Source: JACRLW01 sp046349595
GTDB lineage: Bacteria > Planctomycetota > UBA1135 > UBA2386
Length of the DNA stretch: 64,000 nt
Direction: 5' to 3'
NCBI GenBank assembly: GCA_046349595.1
Contig: JAXMCA010000002.1
Span: 744,001 to 808,000, forward strand
The notes under the pieces are model-generated. The model made no database searches. It was given only the letters and a program-made list of their open reading frames with translations, and was not told the DNA's origin. The position numbers were made by a program, and so were the translations under genes. Each line of letters starts with the position of its first letter. Positions within the stretch are counted from its first letter, which is position 1. Below, in pieces: positions 1 through 6,946 of this stretch.

Positions 1-624
1 GGCGAGCCAGATCTCACGCGCATCGTCGCGCGGGAAGTGGACCTCCGATCCCTGTGGTGCCGTCCACGCCGACGGGTCGACCACGGCTTGACCCACCGGC
101 GGAATCCGCTCATCGCCGAGCGGCTCGCCCAGCGGCAGGAAGACGTGGAATCGCCGCAGCACCTTGCTGTTGCCCGCGTTCGTCTCGGTGCACTCGAGGA
201 TGTGTCCGTCTGCGCTCGCCGATCGCACGTGGATCGCCGAATCGGGCGAGCCGACGACCGCGAGCTTGGTTCCATCGCGCGCGTAGAGGACCAGCGGTCC
301 GCCCTGTGGTCCCTCCACCACCACGCCGTTGCCCGACGGCGACACCCAGAGCTCCATGTTGAAGTGGGCCTTGGTGTCGAAGCCCAGCTCGAAGCGACCG
401 CGTTCGACGCAGAAGGTCCCGTCGTCGCCGCGCTCGCAGAAGCGGAACAGATGCCGATAGGGTCCGTGCGCCTGTGGCCCGACGCCGTTGCGCGCCAGGG
501 CCTCGACCTGGAATCGACCGTTCGCGGACTGCGCCACGACGTCCTGCTCACCGAGGCAGCACTGCGCGGTGAGGATCGTTCGTGACGCGAGGGCGAGGAG
601 GGAGGCTCGGAGCAGGGTTCGCAT
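1..624 (-). CDS. Secreted hypothetical protein, C-terminus beyond window
   Basis: Open from an ATG at 624 down to base 1 with no stop (208 codons seen), so the C-terminus lies outside the window. The N-terminus begins MRTLLRASLLALASRTILTA and ends in AQ, a Sec-type signal peptide; the mature part is Cys-containing, with short beta-rich stretches (for example residues reading GNGVVVEGPQGGPLVLYARD). I do not recognise a family. It is transcribed towards the left window edge; the gene to its right (835-1431) is on the same strand with a hairpin-rich repeat-like stretch between them. Export to the periplasm is inferred from the signal peptide only. Real-gene status is supported by the long open frame with consistent GC-rich third positions. 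Confidence 0.7.
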   Translation of the reverse strand, partial: MRTLLRASLLALASRTILTAQCCLGEQDVVAQSANGRFQVEALARNGVGPQAHGPYRHLFRFCERGDDGTFCVERGRFELGFDTKAHFNMELWVSPSGNGVVVEGPQGGPLVLYARDGTKLAVVGSPDSAIHVRSASADGHILECTETNAGNSKVLRRFHVFLPLGEPLGDERIPPVGQAVVDPSAWTAPQGSEVHFPRDDAREIWLA

Positions 625-691
625 AGCGGATCGACGACGCGGCACAGCGTCGCGCACTCCACGGTCGGGAACCATCCCGATCGACGCGCAC

Positions 692-830
692 AGCGCGGCC
701 TCCTGCCGCGACCGAAGGGGTGCGGCTCGCTTCGCTCACCGCACCCCGAGGCACTCGGCCGCGCTGTCGGTCCTGCTGGCATCGACTGCTCACGAGAATC
801 CGCGCGTGCCGCGCGAGTCCTCCGGAGGAG
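692..830 (-). repeat. Probable diverged copy of the 3'-end structured repeat
   Basis: This gap after the gene ending at 835 contains a 9-bp stem (692-700 with 757-765) enclosing a second perfect 9-bp stem (717-725 with 739-747), followed by a small hairpin of CGCGCG-TGC-CGCGCG at 801-815. The order of stems and short shared words (TGCTGG, CTCACGA, GAATC, TCCGG) match the clearer copies at 37749-37884 and 47232-47368, but overall sequence identity is low, so homology is inferred from architecture. The hairpin nearest the upstream stop codon could also act as a terminator. Confidence 0.4.
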
Positions 831-834
831 TAGA

Positions 835-1431
835 TCAGCCCGCCGTCGAGACCGGAGCGCCCGCGCGGACGTCGAGCTGTGCTTTCGTGCCGCTGACCAG
901 GATCGAACGCAGCCACTCGAGTGACTCGAAGGACAGACCGCCGCCGATCTCGACCAGGCTCTCCCTCGCGTCGATCGCGAGTTCGGGACGGCCGTGCGGA
1001 TCGCGGCGGATCGTCGCCTGGGCGATGTCGTGCGCGTCGATGCGGTTGCGGAGCAGGTCGCCGAAGGGCGTACGCAGGAAGTAGTCGACGTGGTCGCCGC
1101 GGACCTCGAGCCGTCGACGTCCAATGCGGTCCAACACGAAGAGGCCGACCAGGAACAGTCCGACCAGCAGGGTCACCGCCGACACCAGCCAGTCCATCGC
1201 CGCGGGCATCGGCGAGCGCGTGCAGACCCAGTGGAGCCCCACCGGGAATGCGGCGAGAAGCGGCAGTGCAGACCACCGCATCTCCGAGCGCCGGATGGTC
1301 ACGCCGAAGCCGCCGTCGACGGCGTCCAGATGGAGCTCACGCGGGACGGCCACCGGGCCCCTCGCCGCGGCGGCGGCAGGATGATCCCGGTCGGCGAGTC
1401 GTGGAGGTTCGAGGCAGTCGGTGCAGGTCAC
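835..1431 (-). CDS. Two-helix membrane protein of unknown function
   Basis: About 198 residues from a GTG at 1431. That start is chosen because a GGGGAG Shine-Dalgarno-like run sits 7 nt upstream; the frame is open further to an ATG at 1650, but that would overlap the start of the divergent gene at 1649. The protein has an N-terminal CxxC (TCTDC), then two close hydrophobic segments (around SALPLLAAFPVGLHWV and LVSAVTLLVGLFLVGLFVL), then a soluble C-terminal domain whose hydrophobic pattern (RRRLEVRGDHVDYFLRTPFG) resembles bacterial PH-like domains of small membrane proteins. Function unknown; the PH-like reading is an inference from pattern alone. Confidence 0.6.
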   Translation of the reverse strand: MTCTDCLEPPRLADRDHPAAAAARGPVAVPRELHLDAVDGGFGVTIRRSEMRWSALPLLAAFPVGLHWVCTRSPMPAAMDWLVSAVTLLVGLFLVGLFVLDRIGRRRLEVRGDHVDYFLRTPFGDLLRNRIDAHDIAQATIRRDPHGRPELAIDARESLVEIGGGLSFESLEWLRSILVSGTKAQLDVRAGAPVSTAG

Positions 1432-1635
1432 GTCGTTCTCCCCGACAGTTCTTCGGCCGCCGCGAGCGGGTGCGTACAGCCAGGCGACAGGGTGTTCGGG
1501 AAACCGCCATGGCGTGGTGCGGATCTCCGAGACGCTCGAGATCCGGAATTCGGGGACAGCGCCGGTCGGGGGCGCCGACCTCGGGACGCCGGGGCCGCAG
1601 GGACCCGCGCGCTTGCTCCGCGCCACGCGAAGGGT

Positions 1636-1641
1636 CACGCT
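1636..1641 (+). promoter_or_regulatory. Weak -10-like box 7 nt before the EEP hydrolase ATG
   Basis: CACGCT followed by CCGCGCC and then the ATG at 1649. The 7-nt spacing is identical to that of the boxes before 2400 and 42174, which would make the transcript leaderless. The hexamer itself is a poor -10 match, so this is suggestive only. Confidence 0.25.
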
Positions 1642-1648
1642 CCGCGCC

Positions 1649-2383
1649 ATGCAGCTGAGGGTGCTCAGCTACAACATCCACAAGTGCATCGGCGGCGTGG
1701 ACCGTCGCTACGAGCCGGACCGGATCGTCGAGACCATCCGACTCCACGAGCCCGACATCTGCCTGCTCCAGGAGGTGGCGAACACGGCCGGCCACCGCGA
1801 CTGGCATCGGCAGGTCGACGTGCTCGGCGATCGCCTCGGCTATCGCCACCGCACCTGGTTCGCCAACCACCGGTTCCGGCGCGGGGGGGAGTACGGCAAC
1901 GCGATCCTGTCGCGCTGGCCGATCGTGCACACCGAGAACATCGACCTGACGGTGCCCGGCACCAAGAAGCGCAGCGTGCTCCACGCGCACCTCCGCGTGC
2001 GCACCACGGCCGCGCGATCGCGCACGCTGCACGTGTTCTGCATGCACCTCGGTCTCACCGAACGCATCCGCGATCTGCAGATGGCGCGCTTCCTCGCCTC
2101 GCACCCCTTCGCGCGGTTGCACGCCCGCTCACCGATCCTGGTCGCCGGCGACTTCAACGACGTCTGGGCGAGCCTCGGCCGGAAGCACCTGGCCCCGGTC
2201 GGCTTCGTCGGCGTGCCGCGTCCGCCGCGCACCTTCCCCGCGTGGGCACCGGTCCGCGCGCTGGATTCGATCTGGTCGCGCGGCGAACTGGATCTGCTCG
2301 AGGTGGCGGTCCCGCGCGCCAGGGTGGCGACGCGCGCCTCCGATCACCTGCCGTTGTTCGCGCGCCTTCGCATGCCGCCGTGA
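1649..2383 (+). CDS. Endonuclease/exonuclease/phosphatase (EEP) family hydrolase
   Basis: A 244-residue protein of the DNase I-like EEP superfamily. Recognisable motifs in order: LSYNIHKCIGG at the N-terminus (metal-binding Asn), DICLLQEV (metal-binding Glu), FCMHLGL, ILVAGDFND (catalytic Asp/Asn), LDSIWSRG and a C-terminal RASDHLPLFARL (catalytic Asp-His). All catalytic motifs are present, so it should be an active metal-dependent phosphodiesterase/phosphatase; the substrate (nucleic acid, phosphoinositide-like or sphingolipid headgroup) cannot be told. No signal peptide is seen with the ATG at 1649, chosen because homologues begin a few residues before the SYNIH motif. It is followed 16 nt later by an enoyl-CoA hydratase gene on the same strand with its own leaderless-type promoter. 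Confidence 0.85.
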   Translation: MQLRVLSYNIHKCIGGVDRRYEPDRIVETIRLHEPDICLLQEVANTAGHRDWHRQVDVLGDRLGYRHRTWFANHRFRRGGEYGNAILSRWPIVHTENIDLTVPGTKKRSVLHAHLRVRTTAARSRTLHVFCMHLGLTERIRDLQMARFLASHPFARLHARSPILVAGDFNDVWASLGRKHLAPVGFVGVPRPPRTFPAWAPVRALDSIWSRGELDLLEVAVPRARVATRASDHLPLFARLRMPP

Positions 2384-2386
2384 CGC

Positions 2387-2392
2387 TATCGT
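2387..2392 (+). promoter_or_regulatory. -10-like box, leaderless spacing to the enoyl-CoA hydratase
   Basis: TATCGT, then GTCGGCCCC-type C-rich sequence, with the ATG at 2400 exactly 7 nt after the box. A start of transcription 6-7 nt after a -10 box would coincide with the start codon, and no Shine-Dalgarno is present. Confidence 0.45.
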
Positions 2393-2399
2393 CGGCCCC

Positions 2400-3146
2400 A
2401 TGCTGCGCCGCGAGACCGGACCCGGGTACGACATCCTCCGCCTGGAGCACGGCAAGGCCAGCGCGCTCGACCTCGAACTCTGCGTGGCACTCGAATCGGC
2501 CTTCGCCGAGCTCGCCGCCTCGCCCCCACCGGCGCTGCTGATCACCGGTCGCGACGCGATCTTCTGCGCGGGCGTCGACCTGCTGAGGTTGAAGACCGGA
2601 GGTGAGGGCTACGTCGCGGAGTTCCTCCCCGCCCTGACCCGCGCGATCGAAGCGATGGTCCAGCTCCCGATGCCGGTGGTCGCCGCCGTCAACGGCCACG
2701 CGATCGCCGGCGGCTGCATCCTGGCGCTGGCCGCCGACCACGTCGTCGCCGCCGAGGGCAAGGGTCGCATCGGCGTGCCCGAGCTGCTGGTCGGTGTGCC
2801 CTTCCCGCGCATCGGCCTCGAGCTGGTGCGTGCACGCGCCGGGGATGCCGCCACGCGCCGCCTGACCCTGACCGGTGCGGCGGTCCCCTTCGACGAGGCC
2901 AGGACGATGGGCCTGGTCGACGACTGCGTCTCCCCTCCCGAACTGATGGCTCACGCCGAAGGGGTGGCCCTCCGGCTCGCCGCGATCCCCGCGGTCACCT
3001 TCGCGGTCCACAAGCGCCAGCTCCGCGCGCCGATCCTCGCGCTGGTCGGGGACGGCGAGGTCGACCGCGACGTCCACGCGGCGTGGTCGCGACCGGAGGT
3101 GCTCGCCGCCGTCGACGCCTTCGTGCAACGCACGCTCCGCAAGTGA
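2400..3146 (+). CDS. Enoyl-CoA hydratase/isomerase family protein
   Basis: 248 residues of the crotonase superfamily. The oxyanion-hole region reads ALLITGRDAIFCAGVDLLRL, the second oxyanion segment is VVAAVNGHAIAGGCILALAAD, and the following helix is conserved. Acyl-CoA substrates are hydrated or isomerised by this family. At the position of the first catalytic Glu I see PELLVGVPFPRIGLEL, where an acidic residue typical of true hydratases is not obvious, so it may be an isomerase, a hydrolase-type crotonase or another branch. No other beta-oxidation gene lies nearby, so the pathway cannot be inferred from context. Start at the ATG 7 nt after a -10-like box. Confidence 0.85.
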   Translation: MLRRETGPGYDILRLEHGKASALDLELCVALESAFAELAASPPPALLITGRDAIFCAGVDLLRLKTGGEGYVAEFLPALTRAIEAMVQLPMPVVAAVNGHAIAGGCILALAADHVVAAEGKGRIGVPELLVGVPFPRIGLELVRARAGDAATRRLTLTGAAVPFDEARTMGLVDDCVSPPELMAHAEGVALRLAAIPAVTFAVHKRQLRAPILALVGDGEVDRDVHAAWSRPEVLAAVDAFVQRTLRK

Positions 3147-3165
3147 ACTGTCCGGAGAGGGCCGC

Positions 3166-3171
3166 TACCCT
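3166..3171 (+). promoter_or_regulatory. -10-like box before the AI-2E permease gene
   Basis: GC-TACCCT-GCTCGCC, ending 12 nt before the GTG at 3184, so any leader would be only a few nucleotides. It fits the recurring TAnnnT plus C-rich motif seen elsewhere in the window. Confidence 0.4.
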
Positions 3172-3183
3172 GCTCGCCACACC

Positions 3184-4467
3184 GTGAACGACGCGCAGCG
3201 CAGCCCAACGCCGAACGAGCCCCACGCCGAGCCGGTGACCGGCACCGGCGGACCCCTGCCACCCCCGTGGGACCGGATCTTCTCGCTGGGCACCCGCATC
3301 TTCGTGTGGGCGCTGCTCGCCGGGATCCTCTACCTGCTGCGGCCCTTCTTCCTGCTGGTGTTCCTGACCTTCGTGGTCGCCTACATCCTGGAGCACGGCG
3401 TCCAGGGGCTGCAGCACAGGATCAAGAACCGCGTCATCCGCGTGGTGCTGGTCTCGGTGGTGTTCCTCGGAACCCTGGTCACCTTCGGCATCGCACTCAC
3501 GCCCGCATTCCGCGACCAGGCGCGCAAGATCGGCACCGACTACCAGGTCTACCTGCAGAAGATCGACGGCGAGATCGACAACGCGCGCAAGAAGTACGCG
3601 TGGGTGCGCAACGTCGTGCCGGAGGATGCTCGTGCCATCGACATCATCGAGCACCTGCTGAAGCTGACGAAGGAGGAGCCGGAAGGACGCGTCGCGACCG
3701 TCGAGGCACCCGTGGTCCAGGACCCGATGTTCATCGGGCCGCCGGCGACAGCCTCCGCACATGTCGCCACCTCGCCCGACCGGGCGACGGTCTCGCGGGC
3801 CAACCTGACCTCCGCGCTGGAGCGACTCAACAACATCGCGAGCCCGATCCTCGGTATCGGCTCGGCCTTCCTGCTGTCGCTGCTGTTCTCGTTCCTGATC
3901 GTCCTCGACCTGCCCCATCTCAGCCGCGCGGTGAAGGGGCTCGCACAGACCAAGATCGGGTTCATCTACGACGAGGTCGCCGACAACATCCGCGACTTCG
4001 GACTCACGCTCGGCCGAGCGTTGGAGGCGCAGCTCCTCATCGCCCTCGCGAACACCCTTCTGACGGCGCTGGGCCTGTGGCTGCTCGGACTGACGTCGAA
4101 CCTCGTGTTCCTCGCCACCATCGTGTTCTTCTGCAGCTTCATCCCGGTGGCGGGCGTGTTCATCAGCTCGACGCCGATCTGCCTGCAGGCGCTCTCCGAC
4201 GAGGGCATGCCTCTCGTGCTGGCCGTCATCGCGATGGTGCTGATCGTGCACATGATCGAGGCCTACGTCCTCAACCCGAAGATCTACGGTCACCACCTGC
4301 GCATGAACGCGGTGCTCGTGCTCATCGTGTTGACCGTGGCCGGCAAGCTGGTCGGCATGTGGGGACTCGTGCTCGGCCTCCCCGTCGTGAACTACTTCTT
4401 CAGCCGCGCGATCCGCTTCAAGGCCGACGCGAAGGCCGTCGCGGTCGCCGGTCCGCCCGAGAGCTGA
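3184..4467 (+). CDS. AI-2E family transporter (UPF0118 permease)
   Basis: 427 residues, GTG start just after a -10-like box. The N-terminus has a soluble Pro-rich lead, then a hydrophobic pair (residues about 33-62), a large hydrophilic segment (about 75-215) and a C-terminal group of helices including LLIALANTLLTALGLWLLGLT, FFCSFIPVAGVFISSTPICL and LVLIVLTVAGKLVGMWGLVL, the last being the conserved AI-2E exporter region ahead of the terminal helix. Members of this family are inner-membrane permeases; some export autoinducer-2, others are Na+/H+ antiporters, so the substrate is open. The soluble insert is longer than usual and contains Lys/Glu-rich segments. It is followed 10 nt later by the DSD1-type gene. 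Confidence 0.85.
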   Translation: MNDAQRSPTPNEPHAEPVTGTGGPLPPPWDRIFSLGTRIFVWALLAGILYLLRPFFLLVFLTFVVAYILEHGVQGLQHRIKNRVIRVVLVSVVFLGTLVTFGIALTPAFRDQARKIGTDYQVYLQKIDGEIDNARKKYAWVRNVVPEDARAIDIIEHLLKLTKEEPEGRVATVEAPVVQDPMFIGPPATASAHVATSPDRATVSRANLTSALERLNNIASPILGIGSAFLLSLLFSFLIVLDLPHLSRAVKGLAQTKIGFIYDEVADNIRDFGLTLGRALEAQLLIALANTLLTALGLWLLGLTSNLVFLATIVFFCSFIPVAGVFISSTPICLQALSDEGMPLVLAVIAMVLIVHMIEAYVLNPKIYGHHLRMNAVLVLIVLTVAGKLVGMWGLVLGLPVVNYFFSRAIRFKADAKAVAVAGPPES

Positions 4468-4477
4468 AGCAGCGGCC

Positions 4478-5629
4478 ATGAAGGCGCTCGAAGGGATCGA
4501 GACCCCGGCGCTCCTGCTCGACCGCGCGCGGTTGACGCGCAACGTGCAGCGCATGGAGGAGCGTGCGCGCTCACTCGGGGTGAAGTTGCGGCCGCACCTC
4601 AAGACCTGCAAGAGCGTCGACGTCGCCCACCTGATCCCTTCGGCCGCGTCGCACGGCATCACGGTGTCGACGGTGAAGGAGGCCGAGTACTTCGCGGCCG
4701 CCGGCCTGCGCGACCAGTTGCTCGCGGTCGCCGTCGCGCCGTCCAGACTCCGCCGCGTCGCCGCGCTGCTGCGCGACGGCGTGCGCACGCGCGTCGCACT
4801 CGATTCACCGGTGGCGATCGACTGGCTCGAGGACGCCGCGTCCCGCGAGGGCGTCCGCTTCGAAGCCCTGGTCGAGATCGACTGCGGCGAGCACCGCTCC
4901 GGCGTGACACCCGACTCCGATCTCGTCCCGCAGCTCGCCTCGCGACTCGCGCGCGGTCGCGGCACGCGCTTCGGAGGGATCTTCACCCACGCCGGGCACA
5001 GCTACGGCGCGCGCGACCGCGAAGCGCTGCGCGCCGTCGCCGAACAGGAGCGGGCCGCGATCGCGACCGTGCGCGAGCGGATCGAGAGCATCGGCATCGA
5101 CGTTCCGATCGCCAGCGTCGGCTCGACGCCGACCGCGACGCACGCTGCATCGCTGCACGGCGTCACCGAGATCCGCGCCGGCGTCTACGTGTTCCACGAC
5201 CTGTTCCAGGCGGCGATCGGAAGTTGCGGCATCGACGACATCGCGACCACGGTGCTCGCCACCGTGATCGGCCACCAGCGCGCCCATGGACGCATCCTGA
5301 TCGACGCCGGCGGACTCGCCATGTCGAAGGACCGCAGCACCATGGCACTCGGCGCGCATGGCGACTGCGGCTACGGGTTGCTCGCCGACGTCGACAGCGG
5401 GCAGGTGTTCGACGGCGTCCTCGTCTCCGATGTCTACCAGGAGCACGGTGTGATCACCGCGCGGCCCGGCAGCCGACTCGACTTCGACCGTTTCCCGCTC
5501 GGCAGCCGCGTGCGCGTGCTGCCGAACCACTCGTGCATGACCTGCTCCGCCTACGACGCCTACCACGTGATCGACGGCGATGCGCAGGTCGCACTCTGGC
5601 CCCGCATCCACGAATGGAGTCGCGCATGA
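4478..5629 (+). CDS. DSD1/D-threonine aldolase-type PLP enzyme
   Basis: 383 residues with an alanine-racemase-like N-terminal barrel and a C-terminal metal-binding domain. The N-terminus TPALLLDRARLTRNVQRMEE and KLRPHLKTCKS contain the PLP-binding Lys (usual motif HxKTHK; here the His is Cys). SVGSTPTATH forms the phosphate-binding loop and PNHSCMTCSAYD near the C-terminus supplies the zinc ligands His and Cys. Family members are fold-type III D-threonine aldolases or D-serine dehydratases, cleaving beta-hydroxy-D-amino acids. It overlaps the following bcp gene by ATGA, so the two are translationally coupled, though no functional link between them is known to me. Confidence 0.85.
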   Translation: MKALEGIETPALLLDRARLTRNVQRMEERARSLGVKLRPHLKTCKSVDVAHLIPSAASHGITVSTVKEAEYFAAAGLRDQLLAVAVAPSRLRRVAALLRDGVRTRVALDSPVAIDWLEDAASREGVRFEALVEIDCGEHRSGVTPDSDLVPQLASRLARGRGTRFGGIFTHAGHSYGARDREALRAVAEQERAAIATVRERIESIGIDVPIASVGSTPTATHAASLHGVTEIRAGVYVFHDLFQAAIGSCGIDDIATTVLATVIGHQRAHGRILIDAGGLAMSKDRSTMALGAHGDCGYGLLADVDSGQVFDGVLVSDVYQEHGVITARPGSRLDFDRFPLGSRVRVLPNHSCMTCSAYDAYHVIDGDAQVALWPRIHEWSRA

Positions 5630-6096
5630 TCACCGTCGGCAAGAAGGCCCCCGCGTTCACGCTGAAGGACCAGGACGAGAACAAGGTGAAGCTCTCCGAC
5701 TTCGCCGGTCGCTGGGTCGTCCTCTACTTCTATCCCAAGGACGACACGCCGGGCTGCACCACCGAAGCCTGTGAGTTCACGAGCGCGATGCCGGACTTCA
5801 CCGGCCTCGACGCCGTCGTGCTCGGCTGCTCCGCCGACAGCCCGGAGTCGCACCGCAAGTTCATCCAGAAGCACGGCCTCGGCATCACGCTGCTCTCCGA
5901 CCCGGACCATGCCGTGATGGACAAGTACGGCGCCTACGGCGAGAAGGTCCTCTACGGCAAGAAGTCGATCGGCGTGATCCGCAGCACCACGCTGATCGAT
6001 CCCGACGGCAAGGTCGCGTGGCACTGGGCCAAGGCGAAGGCCGCCGGCCACGCCGAGAAGGTCCGCGAGAAGATCGCCGAACTCGCGGAGGGCTGA
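5626..6096 (+). CDS. bcp: Thioredoxin-dependent peroxiredoxin, Bcp/PrxQ type
   Basis: 156 residues, the normal size for Bcp. The peroxidatic cysteine lies in FYPKDDTPGCTTEACEF, with the second Cys five residues on, the arrangement of atypical 2-Cys PrxQ enzymes that reduce hydroperoxides with thioredoxin. LLSDPDHAVMDKYGAYGEK and RSTTLIDPDGKVAWHW are the conserved middle and C-terminal segments. Cytoplasmic; no signal peptide. The ATG at 5626 overlaps the stop codon of the DSD1-type gene (ATGA), which fixes the start. A short intergenic region with a duplicated 16-bp word and a -10-like box follows. Confidence 0.93.
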   Translation: MITVGKKAPAFTLKDQDENKVKLSDFAGRWVVLYFYPKDDTPGCTTEACEFTSAMPDFTGLDAVVLGCSADSPESHRKFIQKHGLGITLLSDPDHAVMDKYGAYGEKVLYGKKSIGVIRSTTLIDPDGKVAWHWAKAKAAGHAEKVREKIAELAEG

Positions 6097-6118
6097 ATCG
6101 CGCGGTGGTCGGCGTCGA

Positions 6119-6155
6119 CCTTTCGCTGCCGCCCGGGCCCCTTTCGCTGCCGCCC
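6119..6155 (+). repeat. Tandem 16-bp direct repeat upstream of a promoter
   Basis: CCTTTCGCTGCCGCCC occurs at 6119-6134 and again, identically, at 6140-6155, a 21-bp period (two helical turns). The second copy ends 15 nt before the -10-like TAGCAT, where a -35 region or an activator site would lie. This looks like a regulator binding site, but the regulator is unknown. Confidence 0.5.
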
Positions 6156-6170
6156 CGACCCCACGCGGCG

Positions 6171-6176
6171 TAGCAT
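6171..6176 (+). promoter_or_regulatory. -10-like box before the CTG-start TPR gene
   Basis: TAGCAT followed by CACCGCCCC, the TAnnnT plus C-rich pattern shared with other gene starts in the window. It also contains the in-frame stop (TAG) that limits how far upstream the following reading frame can begin. Leader to the proposed start at 6213 would be about 30 nt. Confidence 0.45.
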
Positions 6177-6212
6177 CACCGCCCCTCTTCGTCCCCCGCC
6201 GAGGCTCCTCCG

Positions 6213-6944
6213 CTGTATCTCACCATCCTCGCTTCCGTCCTCGGGCTCGTCGTCGGAGTCGGCTGCTGGCTGCTCGACTTCGGTTGGTTCTTCAGCATCC
6301 TGCTCGGCTTCGTCGCCCTCGCCGCGACCTGGATCCTGGTCGGTCGATCGATCGGCAAGAAGATCCAGCCGGTGATGGCGACCGTGCAGCGGCAGATGGA
6401 GGCGCGCATGGTCGACGGCGCGATCCAGTCGCTGCGCGGCCTGCTGAAGTACGGAAACTGGCTGCCGCTCCTCAAGGGCAGCGTCTACGCGCAGATCGGC
6501 GTGCTCACCTGGCACACCGGCCAGCAGGAACAGGCGATCGACGCCCTGAACAAGGCCGGCCGCCGCTCGGCCGAAGCGCAGCTCCTGCTCGCCTGCATCC
6601 GCTACCGCGACGGGAAGAAGGACGAGGCGCTCGGCATCCTCGACAAGGCGATCCTGTTCAGCCGCAAGCACGCGCTGCTCCACAACGTCTACGCGTGGTT
6701 GCTCAACAAGGAGGGCAAGCGTGACGACGCCATCCGCGTGCTCAACCGCCTGATCGCCAAGCAGGCCAACGAGACCTCGTCGGACAACCTGCTGCGCCTG
6801 CAGAACGACCAGAAGATGAACATGAAGGCCTTCGGCATGGAGTGGTACATGCTGGGCTTCGAACATCCTCCGGCGACGATGGGCGAGATGCGTCCGATCC
6901 GGAAGGGCTTCCGCACGCCGCCCAAGCAACGCGGCAAGAACTGA
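6213..6944 (+). CDS. Membrane-anchored TPR protein with probable CTG start
   Basis: 243 residues if begun at CTG 6213. The reading frame is open from 6174, and between there and a GTG at 6372 there is no ATG, GTG or TTG, yet the translation encodes two good membrane segments (LYLTILASVLGLVVGVGCWL and WFFSILLGFVALAATWILVG). A GAGG Shine-Dalgarno-like run lies 8 nt before the CTG. Starting at 6372 would delete both helices. The soluble part holds TPR-like helices (residues about 90-185) such as AQIGVLTWHTGQQEQAIDAL and YAWLLNKEGKRDDAIRVLNR. A role as a scaffold in the inner membrane is inferred. It is followed 2 nt later by the DUF5010 gene. Confidence 0.72.
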   Translation: MYLTILASVLGLVVGVGCWLLDFGWFFSILLGFVALAATWILVGRSIGKKIQPVMATVQRQMEARMVDGAIQSLRGLLKYGNWLPLLKGSVYAQIGVLTWHTGQQEQAIDALNKAGRRSAEAQLLLACIRYRDGKKDEALGILDKAILFSRKHALLHNVYAWLLNKEGKRDDAIRVLNRLIAKQANETSSDNLLRLQNDQKMNMKAFGMEWYMLGFEHPPATMGEMRPIRKGFRTPPKQRGKN

Positions 6945-6946
6945 GG

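Noticed and set aside
548..1276. Long frame on the minus strand overlapping 835-1431
   Set aside because: Arg/Pro-rich composition typical of an antisense or shifted-frame shadow; the frame at 835-1431 has membrane segments and a Shine-Dalgarno.
2995..4986. 663-codon minus-strand frame
   Set aside because: Asp/His/Val/Gln-rich low-complexity translation opposite the AI-2E permease and DSD1 genes, with no domain; a GC-rich shadow.
6372..6944. GTG 6372 as start of the TPR gene
   Set aside because: It would remove two predicted membrane helices that are in frame with a GAGG plus CTG further upstream.
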